A stretch of DNA of 64,000 nucleotides, taken from NCBI GenBank assembly GCA_014360205.1, contig JACIXZ010000004.1, positions 1-64,000 on the forward strand, read 5' to 3'. Shown here piece by piece: positions 34,840 to 45,040 of the stretch (within the stretch, counting starts at the first letter, position 1; every line of letters begins with the position of its first letter). This stretch comes from Tissierellales bacterium (GTDB lineage: Bacteria; Bacillota; Clostridia; Tissierellales; Tissierellaceae). The translations under genes were made by a program, and so were the position numbers. Below the pieces are notes generated by a model. That model made no database searches. It saw only the letters and a list, made by a program, of their open reading frames with translations, and had not been told where the DNA came from.

Positions 34840-35970
34840 ATGGAACTAAAAAACAAGATTTCTATCCTATTGGTATTTGTGCTAGTTTTTTCTACTGTAT
34901 TTCAGGTTAATGGGCAGACTATAAATGATTTAAAAAAGCAACAATCAGAAATTCAATCCCAAATTGATAAGACTAAAAAAGAACTAGAATCTATGCAGAG
35001 TCAGACAGACACAGTGGAAAATCAAATAAAGGAATTGGATCTGAAGATATCAAATGCTCAGAATGAATTGGAAAATGTGAAAAAGGAATTGGAAATAATA
35101 AATGCTAATATAGAGCAGGCAGAAAAAGAATTAGCTGAAGCAGAAAAAAATATTGCAGAAAAGACTGAAACTTTTCACCAAAGGCTAAGAGTCATGTATA
35201 AAAACGGAAATGTTGGTTATTTAGAAGTTTTACTTTCATCAGGAGATATTAAAGATTTTTTATCTAGGCAAACTATGATAGAGTCAATAGCAGAGCAGGA
35301 TAGAGAATTAATTCAATACATGAAAGAACAAAGAGATATAGTTGAACAAAAGAAAATTGAATTAGAGGCTCAAAGAGCATCAGTTGAGATAACTAAATCA
35401 AAGCTTGAGTCTAGAAAAAGGGACTTAGAAGCAGTTAGCAGACAAAAAGAAGATTTAATGGGTAGACTAATAAAAGATATTGAAGCATATGAAAAAGAAT
35501 ATGATAAATTAAATGAGTTTGCAAAGGAAATTGAATCGAAAATAGTTGAACTGCAAAGGAATACAAATCCTTACACAGGTGGAATAATGCTTTGGCCTGT
35601 CGAAGGATATTCAAGAATTAGTTCATCTTTTGGATATAGAATACATCCTATTTTTAATGTTCAAAAACTACATACTGGCATAGATATACCTGCACCTGTT
35701 GGGACAAATATACTTGCTGCTTCAGATGGAATAGTGATATATTCTGATTGGTTGGGCACCTATGGAAAAGTAGTTATGGTCGACCACGGAGGAGGAATAG
35801 TTACACTATATGCTCATAATTCTTCACTTCTAGTCTCAGAAGGGGAATATGTATCAAGGGGACAGCCGATAGCAAAAGTTGGGAACACAGGTAATTCTAC
35901 TGGACCTCATTTGCATTTTGAAGTTAGAAAAAATGGAGTTTATGTTGATCCGATACCATGGCTAAAGTAA
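34840..35970 (+). CDS. Secreted murein hydrolase of the M23 family (EnvC/CwlO-type FtsEX partner)
   Basis: The 376-residue protein has a signal peptide (residues 1 to about 25), then a long coiled coil (about 25-245; heptads such as EIQSQIDKTKKELESMQSQT) and a C-terminal LytM/M23 peptidase domain (about 250-376). The zinc-site residues are intact: HTGIDIP (His and Asp) and GPHLHFEV. The coiled coil is the part that binds FtsX in PcsB/EnvC-like systems. It cleaves peptide cross-links in the wall during division. The start is supported by AGGAGG. A strong terminator follows. Confidence 0.9.
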   Translation: MELKNKISILLVFVLVFSTVFQVNGQTINDLKKQQSEIQSQIDKTKKELESMQSQTDTVENQIKELDLKISNAQNELENVKKELEIINANIEQAEKELAEAEKNIAEKTETFHQRLRVMYKNGNVGYLEVLLSSGDIKDFLSRQTMIESIAEQDRELIQYMKEQRDIVEQKKIELEAQRASVEITKSKLESRKRDLEAVSRQKEDLMGRLIKDIEAYEKEYDKLNEFAKEIESKIVELQRNTNPYTGGIMLWPVEGYSRISSSFGYRIHPIFNVQKLHTGIDIPAPVGTNILAASDGIVIYSDWLGTYGKVVMVDHGGGIVTLYAHNSSLLVSEGEYVSRGQPIAKVGNTGNSTGPHLHFEVRKNGVYVDPIPWLK

Positions 35971-35998
35971 AAGGAGATATCTCCTTTTACTTTTTTTA
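35964..35998 (+). terminator. Terminator after the ftsEX-hydrolase operon
   Basis: A perfect 15-base inverted repeat (35964-35978 with 35979-35993), rich in GGAG/CTCC, ends in seven T. The stop codon of the hydrolase gene lies inside the stem. Confidence 0.88.
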
Positions 35999-36023
35999 AA
36001 TATTTCTTATTAAGGGGTGCGAA

Positions 36024-37247
36024 ATGAAAAACAAAAAAACAATTATAATATTTGTGCTTGTATTGATAGTAAGCAACATATTGTCATTTTCAGCATCAAA
36101 TTATTTGGCTGTAAGTGCTAATGATAAAGTGATAATACCAAGCACTGAATACAAGATACTAAAGGAAGTTTATGAAAACAACAAAAAAGTAGTACAAGTA
36201 CGAAGAGCAATCGATGAATTATATTTAAGAGACTTTGATGAAAATGATTTGCTTGAAGGACAGTTAAAAGGTATGGTGAATGCATTAAATGATCCTTATT
36301 CAGTGTATATGACAAAAGATGAATATGAAAGATTCAACACTGAAACTGAAGGAGAATATGGAGGTATTGGTATTATAGTTACTCCTGGAGATGACAATTT
36401 AATAACAGTAGTATCGCCTATAGAGGATACGCCAGCAGAAAAAGCTGGAATACAAACAGGTGATAAAATAATCCGCGTAGACGGTAAAGAATATTTTGCG
36501 GAAAATATGGATGAAGCTGTAAAAGTTATGAGAGGAGAACCTAATACTGATGTAGTTTTAACTATTCTCAGAAAAGATAAATCGGGAGAAACAATAACTT
36601 TTGATGTCGAAATTACTAGAAAGATTATTAAATTAATATCTGTAAAATCTGAATTACTTGACGATGATATAGGATATATAAGGATAACATCATTTGATAT
36701 GAATACAGCAGATGATTTTAAGAAACAATTAAAAGACCTTGAAAGAAACAACGCAAAAGGGTTGATCATAGATTTAAGGAATAATCCAGGTGGTCTTTTA
36801 AATGTTTGTGCAGATGTTGCAGATGAACTGTTAGATAAAGGTGTAATAGTATATACAGAAGATAAAAATGGGAACAGAGAATATTTATATTCTGACAGTA
36901 ATATGACAAAACTACCAATTGTTGTTTTAGTTAACGAAGGTAGTGCAAGTGCCTCAGAAATACTTGCTGGAGCGATAAAAGATCATCAAAGAGGAGTGCT
37001 AGTTGGTACAACAACTTTCGGTAAAGGAGTGGTTCAGAGACTTAGAGACTTTCCAGATGGCTCTGGCTTAAAGATAACAGTGTCTGAATACTTTACTCCA
37101 AACGGCATCAACATACATGGCATAGGGATAACGCCAGATGTAGTTGTCGAGTTAAATGAAGAAGTGGAAGAAATTGGGATAGGAAATCTAGAAAATGACA
37201 ACCAACTTCAGAAAGCTATCGAGGTTTTAAAAGGGAAAATGAATTAA
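36024..37247 (+). CDS. Carboxy-terminal processing protease (S41, CtpA-like)
   Basis: The 407-residue membrane-anchored protease starts with one N-terminal helix (IIIFVLVLIVSNILSFSAS), followed by the DPYSVYMTKDEY segment, a PDZ domain (about 110-200; GIGIIVTPGDDN and AGIQTGDKII) and the S41 catalytic domain. The nucleophile is the serine in NEGSASASEILAGA and the general base is the lysine in TTFGKGVVQ. It cleaves exported proteins, often wall hydrolases or sporulation factors. Its place just after the FtsEX hydrolase gene suggests it may trim that enzyme. AAGGGGTG precedes the ATG. Confidence 0.9.
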   Translation: MKNKKTIIIFVLVLIVSNILSFSASNYLAVSANDKVIIPSTEYKILKEVYENNKKVVQVRRAIDELYLRDFDENDLLEGQLKGMVNALNDPYSVYMTKDEYERFNTETEGEYGGIGIIVTPGDDNLITVVSPIEDTPAEKAGIQTGDKIIRVDGKEYFAENMDEAVKVMRGEPNTDVVLTILRKDKSGETITFDVEITRKIIKLISVKSELLDDDIGYIRITSFDMNTADDFKKQLKDLERNNAKGLIIDLRNNPGGLLNVCADVADELLDKGVIVYTEDKNGNREYLYSDSNMTKLPIVVLVNEGSASASEILAGAIKDHQRGVLVGTTTFGKGVVQRLRDFPDGSGLKITVSEYFTPNGINIHGIGITPDVVVELNEEVEEIGIGNLENDNQLQKAIEVLKGKMN

Positions 37248-37264
37248 TAAAGAGGAAACTTAAT

Positions 37265-37322
37265 AAAAAACTTCACCATTCAACATATACATTATGTATT
37301 TGAGGGATAGTGAAGTTTTATT
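37265..37322. terminator. Long-loop bidirectional terminator between ctpA and the lipoprotein gene
   Basis: AAAACTTCAC (37267-37276) pairs with GTGAAGTTTT (37310-37319). The minus-strand tail has six T, so it probably serves the lipoprotein gene best. The interior contains a weaker ATACAT/ATGTAT pairing. Confidence 0.6.
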
Positions 37323-37327
37323 TAACT

Positions 37328-38893
37328 TTATTTATTTAATCTATCAGCATCTATAGAATATATTATTGAAGATGAGTCAGGCTCAAACGGAACTGTTGAA
37401 TTTATATAAAGCCTTTTATTATTAGAATCATATATGGACTTCAATCCGAATACTTTTCCTAACTGAGTAATCTCACTGCTAAATAAATCAACTAAGTAAG
37501 TTTGATATATATCTGTTTGACTTGTATTTTCCATTATTAATATTTCTGAGTTTGATGCTTGAGTAAAGTATACAATATCTTTTTTAGAAGATTTAATTAA
37601 TTTTCCCTTATCTAAATCGAATATATTTAAAGAATTAGAGTTAATAGTCTCATCATATTTTAAGTAAACAAGTATGTTGTTTTCGAAGACAGCAGTTTTA
37701 TATCCCTGGTCAATATATGTTAATGTTCCATTTGAATCAGATAGATAGATGTTATTATTTTTAGCAGGGCTTAGAATCTCTTCAAAAATTATTTTGTCAC
37801 CATATGGATTTAGATTAGAGATATTAAGATAAAATTGAGAATATAAACTGTAATCTTGAGTAACTATATCATAAGTATATATCTTTGTGCTTTTTTCATC
37901 ATAATTATCTATTAAATAAAGTTCATTTTCATTTTTCCAAGAAATTCTCTCAATTGTTTTATCTTCTAAATTATCTAGTTTTTTAAGTTTGCTATCTTTA
38001 TAAGTATAAATGTAAACATTACCAACTTCATCATTGAAGCTAATATTGTTTGAGCATGTGCACATTTGAGCATTTAGTAAATTCGTTGTGGTTGAAAAAA
38101 TTAGTCTATTACTAAGATTATTTACATCATAAAAATATAAATTATTAATTTTTTCATCTTTTAATGCTACATCAACTGAGTTTAAATAAATGAAACCATT
38201 TCCATGAGAGTAAAACAACATATTTCCATAATCTATAAAATTAGAAACGAGTTCTCGGTTTATTCTTCTGATTTCTCCAGTTTCTACATTCATCTGGGTT
38301 TCCAGATTAATAATGGGAAATTGTTTATCATCTTTCTGGAATACATTATTAAACTGTATAGACCACCAATAACCATCATCTTTTTTAATGATCTTAACAT
38401 TAGGTGATGTAGAGGAGTATAAACCATATTCTGCTTTAATTTTATTTATTATGTCAACCAAATCATAATTTATTTTAATTGGTTCATAATTTTTGCATAC
38501 AACTTCCAAATTTAATGAATTAAGATTAGGGATTTCTTCATTTAAGCTTACAGTGAATTGTGGTACTATTAATTGAGATTTTTCATCTGACAGATCTGCC
38601 TTTAGATAAATTATAATACTAGACCCATCTTGTTTTATATTAGAGATATATACGTTTGAGCACTCTACAAGACCACCATATATTAATAGTTTTTTCTCGT
38701 TTCTATCTCCCGTTATCTCTGCTCGAGGGGTTGTATTCTGATAACTTGTGGACAAAATAACTTTATCTATAGTATAATCTATTTCTTTATCTATGAAGAC
38801 TGAGTTTGAATCTAACATATTTGAGACTTTTGTACATCCTACAAAAAGAATAAACGACAACAATAAAACGGATAATAATTTTGTGAATTTCAT
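37328..38893 (-). CDS. Lipoprotein of unknown function, probable beta-propeller
   Basis: The 521-residue protein has a lipoprotein signal with Cys20 (LLSFILFVGC). No catalytic motif was recognised. From about residue 220 the sequence repeats short hydrophobic strands with turns (FIYLNSVDVALK, LYFYDVNNLSNRLIF, VYIYTYKDSKLKKL, IYTYDIVTQDYSLY, LNIFDLDKGKLIKS), as in TolB or YncE-type propellers. It also has an unusual CTC pair (QMCTCSNN). The N-terminal part to about residue 210 looks like a separate domain. The gene stands alone, convergent to ctpA and divergent from uvrB. Function is unknown; surface sensing or binding is plausible. Confidence 0.75.
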   Translation of the reverse strand: MKFTKLLSVLLLSFILFVGCTKVSNMLDSNSVFIDKEIDYTIDKVILSTSYQNTTPRAEITGDRNEKKLLIYGGLVECSNVYISNIKQDGSSIIIYLKADLSDEKSQLIVPQFTVSLNEEIPNLNSLNLEVVCKNYEPIKINYDLVDIINKIKAEYGLYSSTSPNVKIIKKDDGYWWSIQFNNVFQKDDKQFPIINLETQMNVETGEIRRINRELVSNFIDYGNMLFYSHGNGFIYLNSVDVALKDEKINNLYFYDVNNLSNRLIFSTTTNLLNAQMCTCSNNISFNDEVGNVYIYTYKDSKLKKLDNLEDKTIERISWKNENELYLIDNYDEKSTKIYTYDIVTQDYSLYSQFYLNISNLNPYGDKIIFEEILSPAKNNNIYLSDSNGTLTYIDQGYKTAVFENNILVYLKYDETINSNSLNIFDLDKGKLIKSSKKDIVYFTQASNSEILIMENTSQTDIYQTYLVDLFSSEITQLGKVFGLKSIYDSNNKRLYINSTVPFEPDSSSIIYSIDADRLNK

Positions 38894-38967
38894 TAATCAT
38901 CTTACCCCCAGTAAATAGATTTTACAATATTTTAAGAATAATCTCAAGTTTTAAAATGAGTAGATTT

Positions 38968-38996
38968 TTGATGTTGATTCATTTATAATATATATT
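38968..38996 (+). promoter_or_regulatory. Promoter of uvrB-uvrA
   Basis: TTGATG (38968-38973) and TATATT (38991-38996) are 17 bases apart. The LexA box begins two bases after the -10, so LexA would cover the transcription start. Confidence 0.65.
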
Positions 38997-38997
38997 A

Positions 38998-39009
38998 GAA
39001 CAAATGTTC
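38998..39009 (+). promoter_or_regulatory. LexA/DinR operator (SOS box) upstream of uvrB
   Basis: GAACAAATGTTC matches the Gram-positive SOS box core GAACnnnnGTTC perfectly and is placed at the expected transcription start of uvrB, 17 bases before the start codon. This is the only such site noticed in the window. Confidence 0.85.
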
Positions 39010-39026
39010 AAGAAAGAGGTAGTATT

Positions 39027-40994
39027 ATGGGAGAATTTAAAATTGTTTCTAACTATAAACCGACTGGTGATCAACCTGAAGCTATTCAAAAGATAGTAGA
39101 AGGTTTAAACAAAGGATTAAAACACCAAGTTTTACTCGGCGTCACTGGGTCTGGGAAAACTTTTACAATGGCTAATATTATTGAAAAAGTACAAAAGCCT
39201 ACTTTAGTAATAGCACATAACAAGACTTTAGCATATCAATTAGCAAGTGAATTTAAGGAATTTTTCCCAAACAATGCGGTTGAATATTTCGTAAGCTATT
39301 ATGACTACTATCAGCCTGAAGCTTATGTTCCACAAACGGACACATATATAGAGAAAGATTCGTCAATAAACGATGAAATCGATAAATTAAGACACTCTGC
39401 TACTATGGCTTTATTTGAGAGAAGGGATGTCATTATTGTGGCATCTGTTTCATGTATATATGGGTTAGGAGACCCTATAGATTATGAAAACTTGGTTGTA
39501 TCATTGAGACCTGGAATGAAAAAAGATAGGAATGAAGTTATGAGAAAACTTATTGATATTCAATATATTAGAAATGATATCAACTTTGAAAGAGGTACTT
39601 TCAGGGTAAGAGGGGATATATTGGAGATATTTCCAGCTTCCTCTAGTGAGAATACGATAAGAGTTGAATTTTTTGGTGATGAGATAGATAGAATTACTGA
39701 AATTAACTATATTACAGGGCAAGTTATTGGCTATAGAAATCATGTTTCAATCTTTCCGGCATCTCATTTTGCCACTGCACCTGAAAAGGTAGAAAGGGCA
39801 TTAATAAGCATTGAAGAAGAGCTAGAAGAAAGGTTAAGAGAACTCAGAGATAAGGATAAATTAGTAGAAGCTCAAAGACTAGAGCAAAGAACTAGATATG
39901 ATTTAGAAATGTTACGTGAAATGGGCTTTTGCTCTGGAATTGAGAACTATTCTAGACATCTTAGCAATAGACCAAAAGGTAGTAGACCGTATACTCTTAT
40001 AGATTATTTTCCAGATGATTTTTTAATAATAATTGATGAATCTCATGTCACAATTCCTCAAATTGGTGGAATGTATGAAGGAGATAGATCCAGAAAGACC
40101 ACACTAGTAGAATATGGATTTAGATTGCCATCAGCATTGGATAACAGACCCCTTAAATTTAATGAGTTTGAATCAATGATAAATCAAATAATATATGTAT
40201 CAGCAACCCCGGGAGGATATGAATTAGAACATGCTCAAAATGTTGTTGAGCAAATAATTAGGCCGACTGGATTGTTAGACCCTATAGTTGAGGTAAGGCC
40301 AACTAAAACTCAAATAGATGATTTAGTTGAAGAAATAAAAAAGACAACACAAAGAGATGAAAGAGTTTTAATCACAACGCTTACTAAAAAGATGGCTGAG
40401 GATCTTACTGAATATCTAAAGAAAATAGGGATTAAAGTGACGTATTTACATTCTGATATAAATACTATTGAGAGAATGGAAATAATAAGAGATCTTAGAA
40501 TGGGCAAATATGATTGTATTGTCGGAATAAATTTATTAAGAGAGGGACTTGATTTACCAGAGGTATCTTTAATTGCAATTTTAGATGCTGATAAAGAAGG
40601 GTTCTTGAGAAGTGAAACTTCTTTAATACAGACTATAGGACGAGCTGCAAGAAATATAAATGGAAGAGTAATAATGTATGCTGATACTATAACAAAATCT
40701 ATGAAAAAAGCTATTGATGAAACAAATAGAAGAAGAAAAATACAAGATGAATACAATAAACAAAACAATATAGTGCCTAAATCGATTATCAAAGGGGTAA
40801 GGGATATAATTGAGGCAACAATTGTTGCAGAGGAAGATTATTCATACGAAGAAAACTTGACAAATGAAGAGTTAGAAGCTATGATATTTGAACTTGAAAA
40901 AGCAATGCTAAAAGCAGCAGAAGAATTGGAGTTTGAGAAAGCAGCTGAAATTAGAGATAAGATGATTGAATTGAAAAAGAAGGTAGTTTATTAG
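39027..40994 (+). CDS. uvrB: Excinuclease ABC subunit B
   Basis: The 655-residue damage-verifying helicase of nucleotide excision repair has Walker [14 protein letters not shown] (about residue 39), the beta-hairpin region [20 protein letters not shown] that clamps DNA, the DESH box [11 protein letters not shown] and motif [11 protein letters not shown]. The C-terminal UVR domain ([19 protein letters not shown]-like) contacts UvrC. Length is standard. Transcription should be induced by DNA damage through the LexA box. uvrA follows 10 bases on. Confidence 0.97.
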   Translation: MGEFKIVSNYKPTGDQPEAIQKIVEGLNKGLKHQVLLGVTGSGKTFTMANIIEKVQKPTLVIAHNKTLAYQLASEFKEFFPNNAVEYFVSYYDYYQPEAYVPQTDTYIEKDSSINDEIDKLRHSATMALFERRDVIIVASVSCIYGLGDPIDYENLVVSLRPGMKKDRNEVMRKLIDIQYIRNDINFERGTFRVRGDILEIFPASSSENTIRVEFFGDEIDRITEINYITGQVIGYRNHVSIFPASHFATAPEKVERALISIEEELEERLRELRDKDKLVEAQRLEQRTRYDLEMLREMGFCSGIENYSRHLSNRPKGSRPYTLIDYFPDDFLIIIDESHVTIPQIGGMYEGDRSRKTTLVEYGFRLPSALDNRPLKFNEFESMINQIIYVSATPGGYELEHAQNVVEQIIRPTGLLDPIVEVRPTKTQIDDLVEEIKKTTQRDERVLITTLTKKMAEDLTEYLKKIGIKVTYLHSDINTIERMEIIRDLRMGKYDCIVGINLLREGLDLPEVSLIAILDADKEGFLRSETSLIQTIGRAARNINGRVIMYADTITKSMKKAIDETNRRRKIQDEYNKQNNIVPKSIIKGVRDIIEATIVAEEDYSYEENLTNEELEAMIFELEKAMLKAAEELEFEKAAEIRDKMIELKKKVVY

Positions 40995-41004
40995 AGGTGA
41001 AGAA

Positions 41005-43830
41005 ATGACAAAAGATCAAATCATTATAAAGGGAGCAAAAGAGCATAATTTAAAAAATATAGATATAGAATTGCCAAGAAACAAGATGATTGTTTTTACT
41101 GGCTTAAGTGGTTCTGGGAAATCTTCACTTGCTTTTGACACAATATATGCAGAAGGACAAAGAAGATATGTAGAATCTTTATCTAGCTATGCTAGACAGT
41201 TTTTAGGTCAAATGGAGAAGCCCGATTTAGATTATATTGAGGGGCTTTCTCCATCTATTTCAATTGACCAAAAAACTACATCAAGAAACCCTAGATCTAC
41301 TGTGGGGACAGTGACTGAGATATATGATTACCTAAGATTACTTTTTGCACGAATAGGGGTACCATACTGTTATAACTGTGGCAAAGAAATCACAAGCCAA
41401 ACAATAGATCAAATGGTTGATAGAGTTATGAGTCTAGATGAAGGTACTAGAATTTTGATACTATCACCGATTGTTAGGGGAAAGAAGGGTGAGCATACTA
41501 AAATACTAAACCAAATAAAAAAAGATGGGTTTTTAAGGGTAATAATAGATGGAGTTAATTATGAACTAGAAACTGATGACATAAAACTAGAAAAGACTAA
41601 AGCACATACTATCGAGATAGTTGTGGATAGACTTATTGTTAGAGAAGGGATAGAATCTAGGCTGAATGATTCATTAGAAACGGCTCTGAATTTAGCAGAT
41701 GGGCTAGCTATTGTTGAGATTGTTGGAGGAGAAAGAATTCAATTTAGCCAAAAATTGTCATGTCCAGATTGTAATATTTCTATAGAAGAGATATCACCTA
41801 GAATGTTTTCGTTTAATAGCCCTTTTGGAATGTGTCCAACTTGCAATGGATTGGGTTTTCATAAAGAGATAGATGAAGATTTGGTAATACCTAATCGGAA
41901 CTTAAGCATCTCAGAAGGTGCAATAGCTCCATATTCTAATACGGATGAGGATAATTATTATTATCAGATATTTAAAACAATTGCAAAAGATAATGGGTTT
42001 AGCGTAGACGAGCCGATTAAAAATGCCCCTAAAAAATTTTTGGAAGAGCTATTTTATGGAACTGAAAGGCCTATTAAATTTAAATTTTTAAGCTATTTTG
42101 ATGATTCAGGGAAAAAAGAATTTAATGGTAAATTTGAGGGGATAATATCAAACTTGACACGAAGGTATAGAGAAACACAATCTGATTTTATGAGGGATAA
42201 AATTGAAGAATTTATGTCTGAAATCCCATGCCCTGATTGTCATGGCAAGAGGCTGAAAAAAGAAGTGTTATCTATCAAAATAAATGGCTTAAATATATCT
42301 GAAGTAACTGATATGCCAGTAATAAAAGCATTGGAGTTTTTTGAAAATATTGTCCTTAACGAAAAGGAAACAATGATAGCGGATCAAATTTTAAAGGAAA
42401 TAAAATCAAGATTAGGATTTTTAGTAGATGTAGGACTAGATTATCTTACTTTATCAAGGATGGCAGGAACATTATCTGGTGGTGAATCTCAGAGAATTAG
42501 GCTTGCGACACAGATAGGCTCTAGTCTAGTTGGGGTTATATATGTTCTTGATGAGCCAAGCATTGGGCTTCATCAAAGAGATAATGAAAGGCTAATAAGA
42601 ACTCTAAGAAATTTGACTGACTTAGGAAACACTTTAATAATAGTAGAGCATGATGAAGATACAATAAGAGCCGCAGATCACATTGTCGATATTGGACCAG
42701 GTGCAGGTATTCATGGGGGAAATATTGTTGCTCAAGGTTCACTTGAGGATATAGAAAAAAGTCCTAAATCGATTACTGGTGCATATTTGTCAGGCAGATT
42801 AAAAATAGAAGTTCCTGAAGAAAGGAAAAAGCCAAATGGCAAATGGATAAAAGTTATAGGTGCTAAAGAAAACAACTTAAAGAACATTGATGTAGAATTT
42901 CCATTAGGAGTTTTCACATGTGTTACTGGAGTTTCAGGGTCAGGGAAAAGTTCTTTAGTAAACAAAGTGCTTTATAAAGCACTTTCACGTGAATTAAATG
43001 GCTCTAAACAACGAGCTGGAGCATATGAAAGAATTGAAGGAATAGAATATTTAGATAAAGTAATAGAAATAGATCAAAATCCTATTGGCAGAACACCGAG
43101 GTCTAATCCTGCAACATACACAGGTTTATTTGATCATATTCGAGATGTATTTGCTATGACAAATGAAGCAAAGATGAGAGGATACAAAAAAGGTAGATTT
43201 TCATTCAATGTAAAAGGCGGAAGATGTGAAGCATGTAAAGGTGATGGGATTATAAAAGTTGAAATGCATTTTTTACCAGATGTTTACGTTCCTTGCGAGG
43301 TGTGTAAGGGGAAAAGGTATAACAGAGAAACATTACAAGTTAAATACAAAGACAAAAATATAGCAGATGTATTAGACATGACTGTTGAAGAAGGATTAGA
43401 GTTTTTTCAAAACATACCAAAGATCAAGAGAAAATTAGAGACATTGTATGATGTAGGATTAGGTTATATAAAAATTGGGCAACCCTCAACAGAACTTTCT
43501 GGAGGTGAAGCACAGAGGATAAAATTAGCAACAGAGCTTTCAAAGAGAGCTACAGGCAAAACTATTTATATTTTAGATGAACCTACGACGGGGCTTCATA
43601 GTGCAGATATCCATAAGTTAATAAAGGTTTTGACTCAATTGGTCGAAGGAGGCAATACTGTTGTGGTCATAGAACATAATTTAGATGTCATAAAGACCGC
43701 AGATTATATTATTGATCTAGGGCCTGAGGGCGGAGACAAAGGTGGTTATGTAGTTGCTTGTGGGGCACCTGAAGAAATAGCAATTAATGATAAATCGTAT
43801 ACTGGAATGTTCCTAAGGAAAATATTGTAA
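41005..43830 (+). CDS. uvrA: Excinuclease ABC subunit A
   Basis: The 941-residue tandem ABC ATPase scans DNA for lesions and loads UvrB. Two Walker A loops ([12 protein letters not shown] and [12 protein letters not shown]), two signatures ([12 protein letters not shown] and [12 protein letters not shown]) and two Walker B segments are present. Zinc modules are seen as CPDC...CPTC and CEAC...CEVC, plus CPDCHGKRL. Length and order are canonical. It is co-transcribed with uvrB. GAGGTG lies 6 bases before the ATG. After the stop a weak ATTGCTA/TAGCAA hairpin near 43901 may end the transcript. Confidence 0.97.
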   Translation: MTKDQIIIKGAKEHNLKNIDIELPRNKMIVFTGLSGSGKSSLAFDTIYAEGQRRYVESLSSYARQFLGQMEKPDLDYIEGLSPSISIDQKTTSRNPRSTVGTVTEIYDYLRLLFARIGVPYCYNCGKEITSQTIDQMVDRVMSLDEGTRILILSPIVRGKKGEHTKILNQIKKDGFLRVIIDGVNYELETDDIKLEKTKAHTIEIVVDRLIVREGIESRLNDSLETALNLADGLAIVEIVGGERIQFSQKLSCPDCNISIEEISPRMFSFNSPFGMCPTCNGLGFHKEIDEDLVIPNRNLSISEGAIAPYSNTDEDNYYYQIFKTIAKDNGFSVDEPIKNAPKKFLEELFYGTERPIKFKFLSYFDDSGKKEFNGKFEGIISNLTRRYRETQSDFMRDKIEEFMSEIPCPDCHGKRLKKEVLSIKINGLNISEVTDMPVIKALEFFENIVLNEKETMIADQILKEIKSRLGFLVDVGLDYLTLSRMAGTLSGGESQRIRLATQIGSSLVGVIYVLDEPSIGLHQRDNERLIRTLRNLTDLGNTLIIVEHDEDTIRAADHIVDIGPGAGIHGGNIVAQGSLEDIEKSPKSITGAYLSGRLKIEVPEERKKPNGKWIKVIGAKENNLKNIDVEFPLGVFTCVTGVSGSGKSSLVNKVLYKALSRELNGSKQRAGAYERIEGIEYLDKVIEIDQNPIGRTPRSNPATYTGLFDHIRDVFAMTNEAKMRGYKKGRFSFNVKGGRCEACKGDGIIKVEMHFLPDVYVPCEVCKGKRYNRETLQVKYKDKNIADVLDMTVEEGLEFFQNIPKIKRKLETLYDVGLGYIKIGQPSTELSGGEAQRIKLATELSKRATGKTIYILDEPTTGLHSADIHKLIKVLTQLVEGGNTVVVIEHNLDVIKTADYIIDLGPEGGDKGGYVVACGAPEEIAINDKSYTGMFLRKIL

Positions 43831-43968
43831 TATTATGTTTGATTGGGGAGGCAGAGTTTGTCAACAACTAACTACACAATTTTAAAATCGTTAATGATAA
43901 TTGCTAATGATAGCAAAAAAATTTTTAAAGTAGTATAATCTATGATATAAACATGCCGGAGGGTTATA

Positions 43969-45039
43969 ATGCTATATATAATGCTATTCTTTTCATTGTT
44001 AGCTGGAATAGATAAATTATTTGGTAACAAGAAAGGACTAGGGGAAAAATTCGATCAAGGATTTTTAGCAATGGGAAGTTTGGCATTGACTATAATCGGG
44101 ATTTATAGTTTGTCACCAATAATCGCTAAATTGCTGGTTCCTATTTTATTACCGGTTTCTGATTTTTTCAATCTGGACCCTTCAGTCTTCATTAGCTCAA
44201 TTTTAGCCCCAGATTTAGGAGGATTTCCAACAAGCATCTCGATTGCTAAAAATGAAAAAATAGGTATTTTGAATGGGGTTGTTCTAGCATCTAGTTTGGG
44301 TACTATTATTTCTTTTAGTATTCCTGTGGCTTTTAGCATGATAAAATATGATGATTTTGAACCATTTACTAAAGGTATATTAGCAGGAGTTACCACGATA
44401 CCATTAGGAGTGTTTGCGGCAGGCATAATGCTAGATATAAACTTTATCTCACTTCTCATAAATCTTATACCAGTTATATTGTTTTCTTTGTTAGTAACCG
44501 TTGGGTTATTAGTATTTCAAGAAAAGACAATTACTATTTTTAGGATAATTGGGAAAGCAGTATTGTTCTTTAGCACTACTGGATTAATTATTGGAATTTT
44601 CCAATTTTCAACAGGAATTGTAATATTTTCGGATTTAATTTCATTAGAAGAGAGTTTCAAAATAGTTTTGAGCATCGCAGTTGTTCTATCGGGAGCATAT
44701 CCTATGTTATTGATATTATCTGAGAAGTTAAAAAAACCATTGAAAAATTTATCTATAAAATTTGGACTTAACGAATACTCAATTCTTGGTATTATATCCA
44801 CTTTAGCTAGTTGTCTACCAATGTTAGCCATATATGACAAATTCGATAGAAAAGGGAAAATATTAAATGCTGCTTTTACAGTTAGTGGTGCGTTTGTTTT
44901 TTGAGGGCAGTTAGGTTATATTTCCTCTGTTGCTAATGATGCTGTAAATGCTTTTATTTTTGCTAAACTAATTTCTGGTATAAGCGCAATATTTGTTGCT
45001 TTGATAATAATAAAATTCGAAGAAGAAAAGGGGTTTTAG
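43969..45039 (+). pseudogene. eutH: EutH-type ethanolamine permease gene interrupted by an in-frame TGA
   Basis: The first 311 codons encode a membrane protein with about ten helices and EutH motifs (SILAPDLGGFPTSISIAKNE and AFTVSGAFVF). TGA at 44902-44904 stops it. The same frame stays open for 44 more codons to TAG at 45037, and these continue the EutH fold without a break (GQLGYISSVANDAVNAFIFA, then another helix). Full length would be about 356 residues, close to the family. EutH lets ethanolamine cross the membrane. No other eut gene is here. The simplest reading is one base change from GGA (Gly) to TGA; a sequencing error or readthrough are alternatives. Confidence 0.75.
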
Positions 45040-45040
45040 T

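Noticed and set aside
36296-36769. A 157-residue minus-strand frame inside ctpA
   Set aside because: It is the antisense shadow of the PDZ and catalytic region of ctpA, with no family motif and no ribosome site.
40310-40792. A 160-residue open frame on the minus strand inside uvrB
   Set aside because: It lies wholly inside a well-supported gene, has no ribosome site and has the amphipathic, Ile/Phe-rich composition expected of antisense AT-rich DNA.
43901-43929. TTGCTA/TAGCAA hairpin as terminator of uvrBA
   Set aside because: The stem has only six pairs, mostly A-T, and the following tract is A-rich before it becomes T-rich. It is too weak to list as a feature.
44902-44904. The eutH TGA as a firm selenocysteine codon
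   Set aside because: The downstream hairpin is short, with a two-base bulge and a T/A loop that lacks the GGU-type features of a bacterial SECIS, and the family appears to have glycine here. It is kept only as an item to test.
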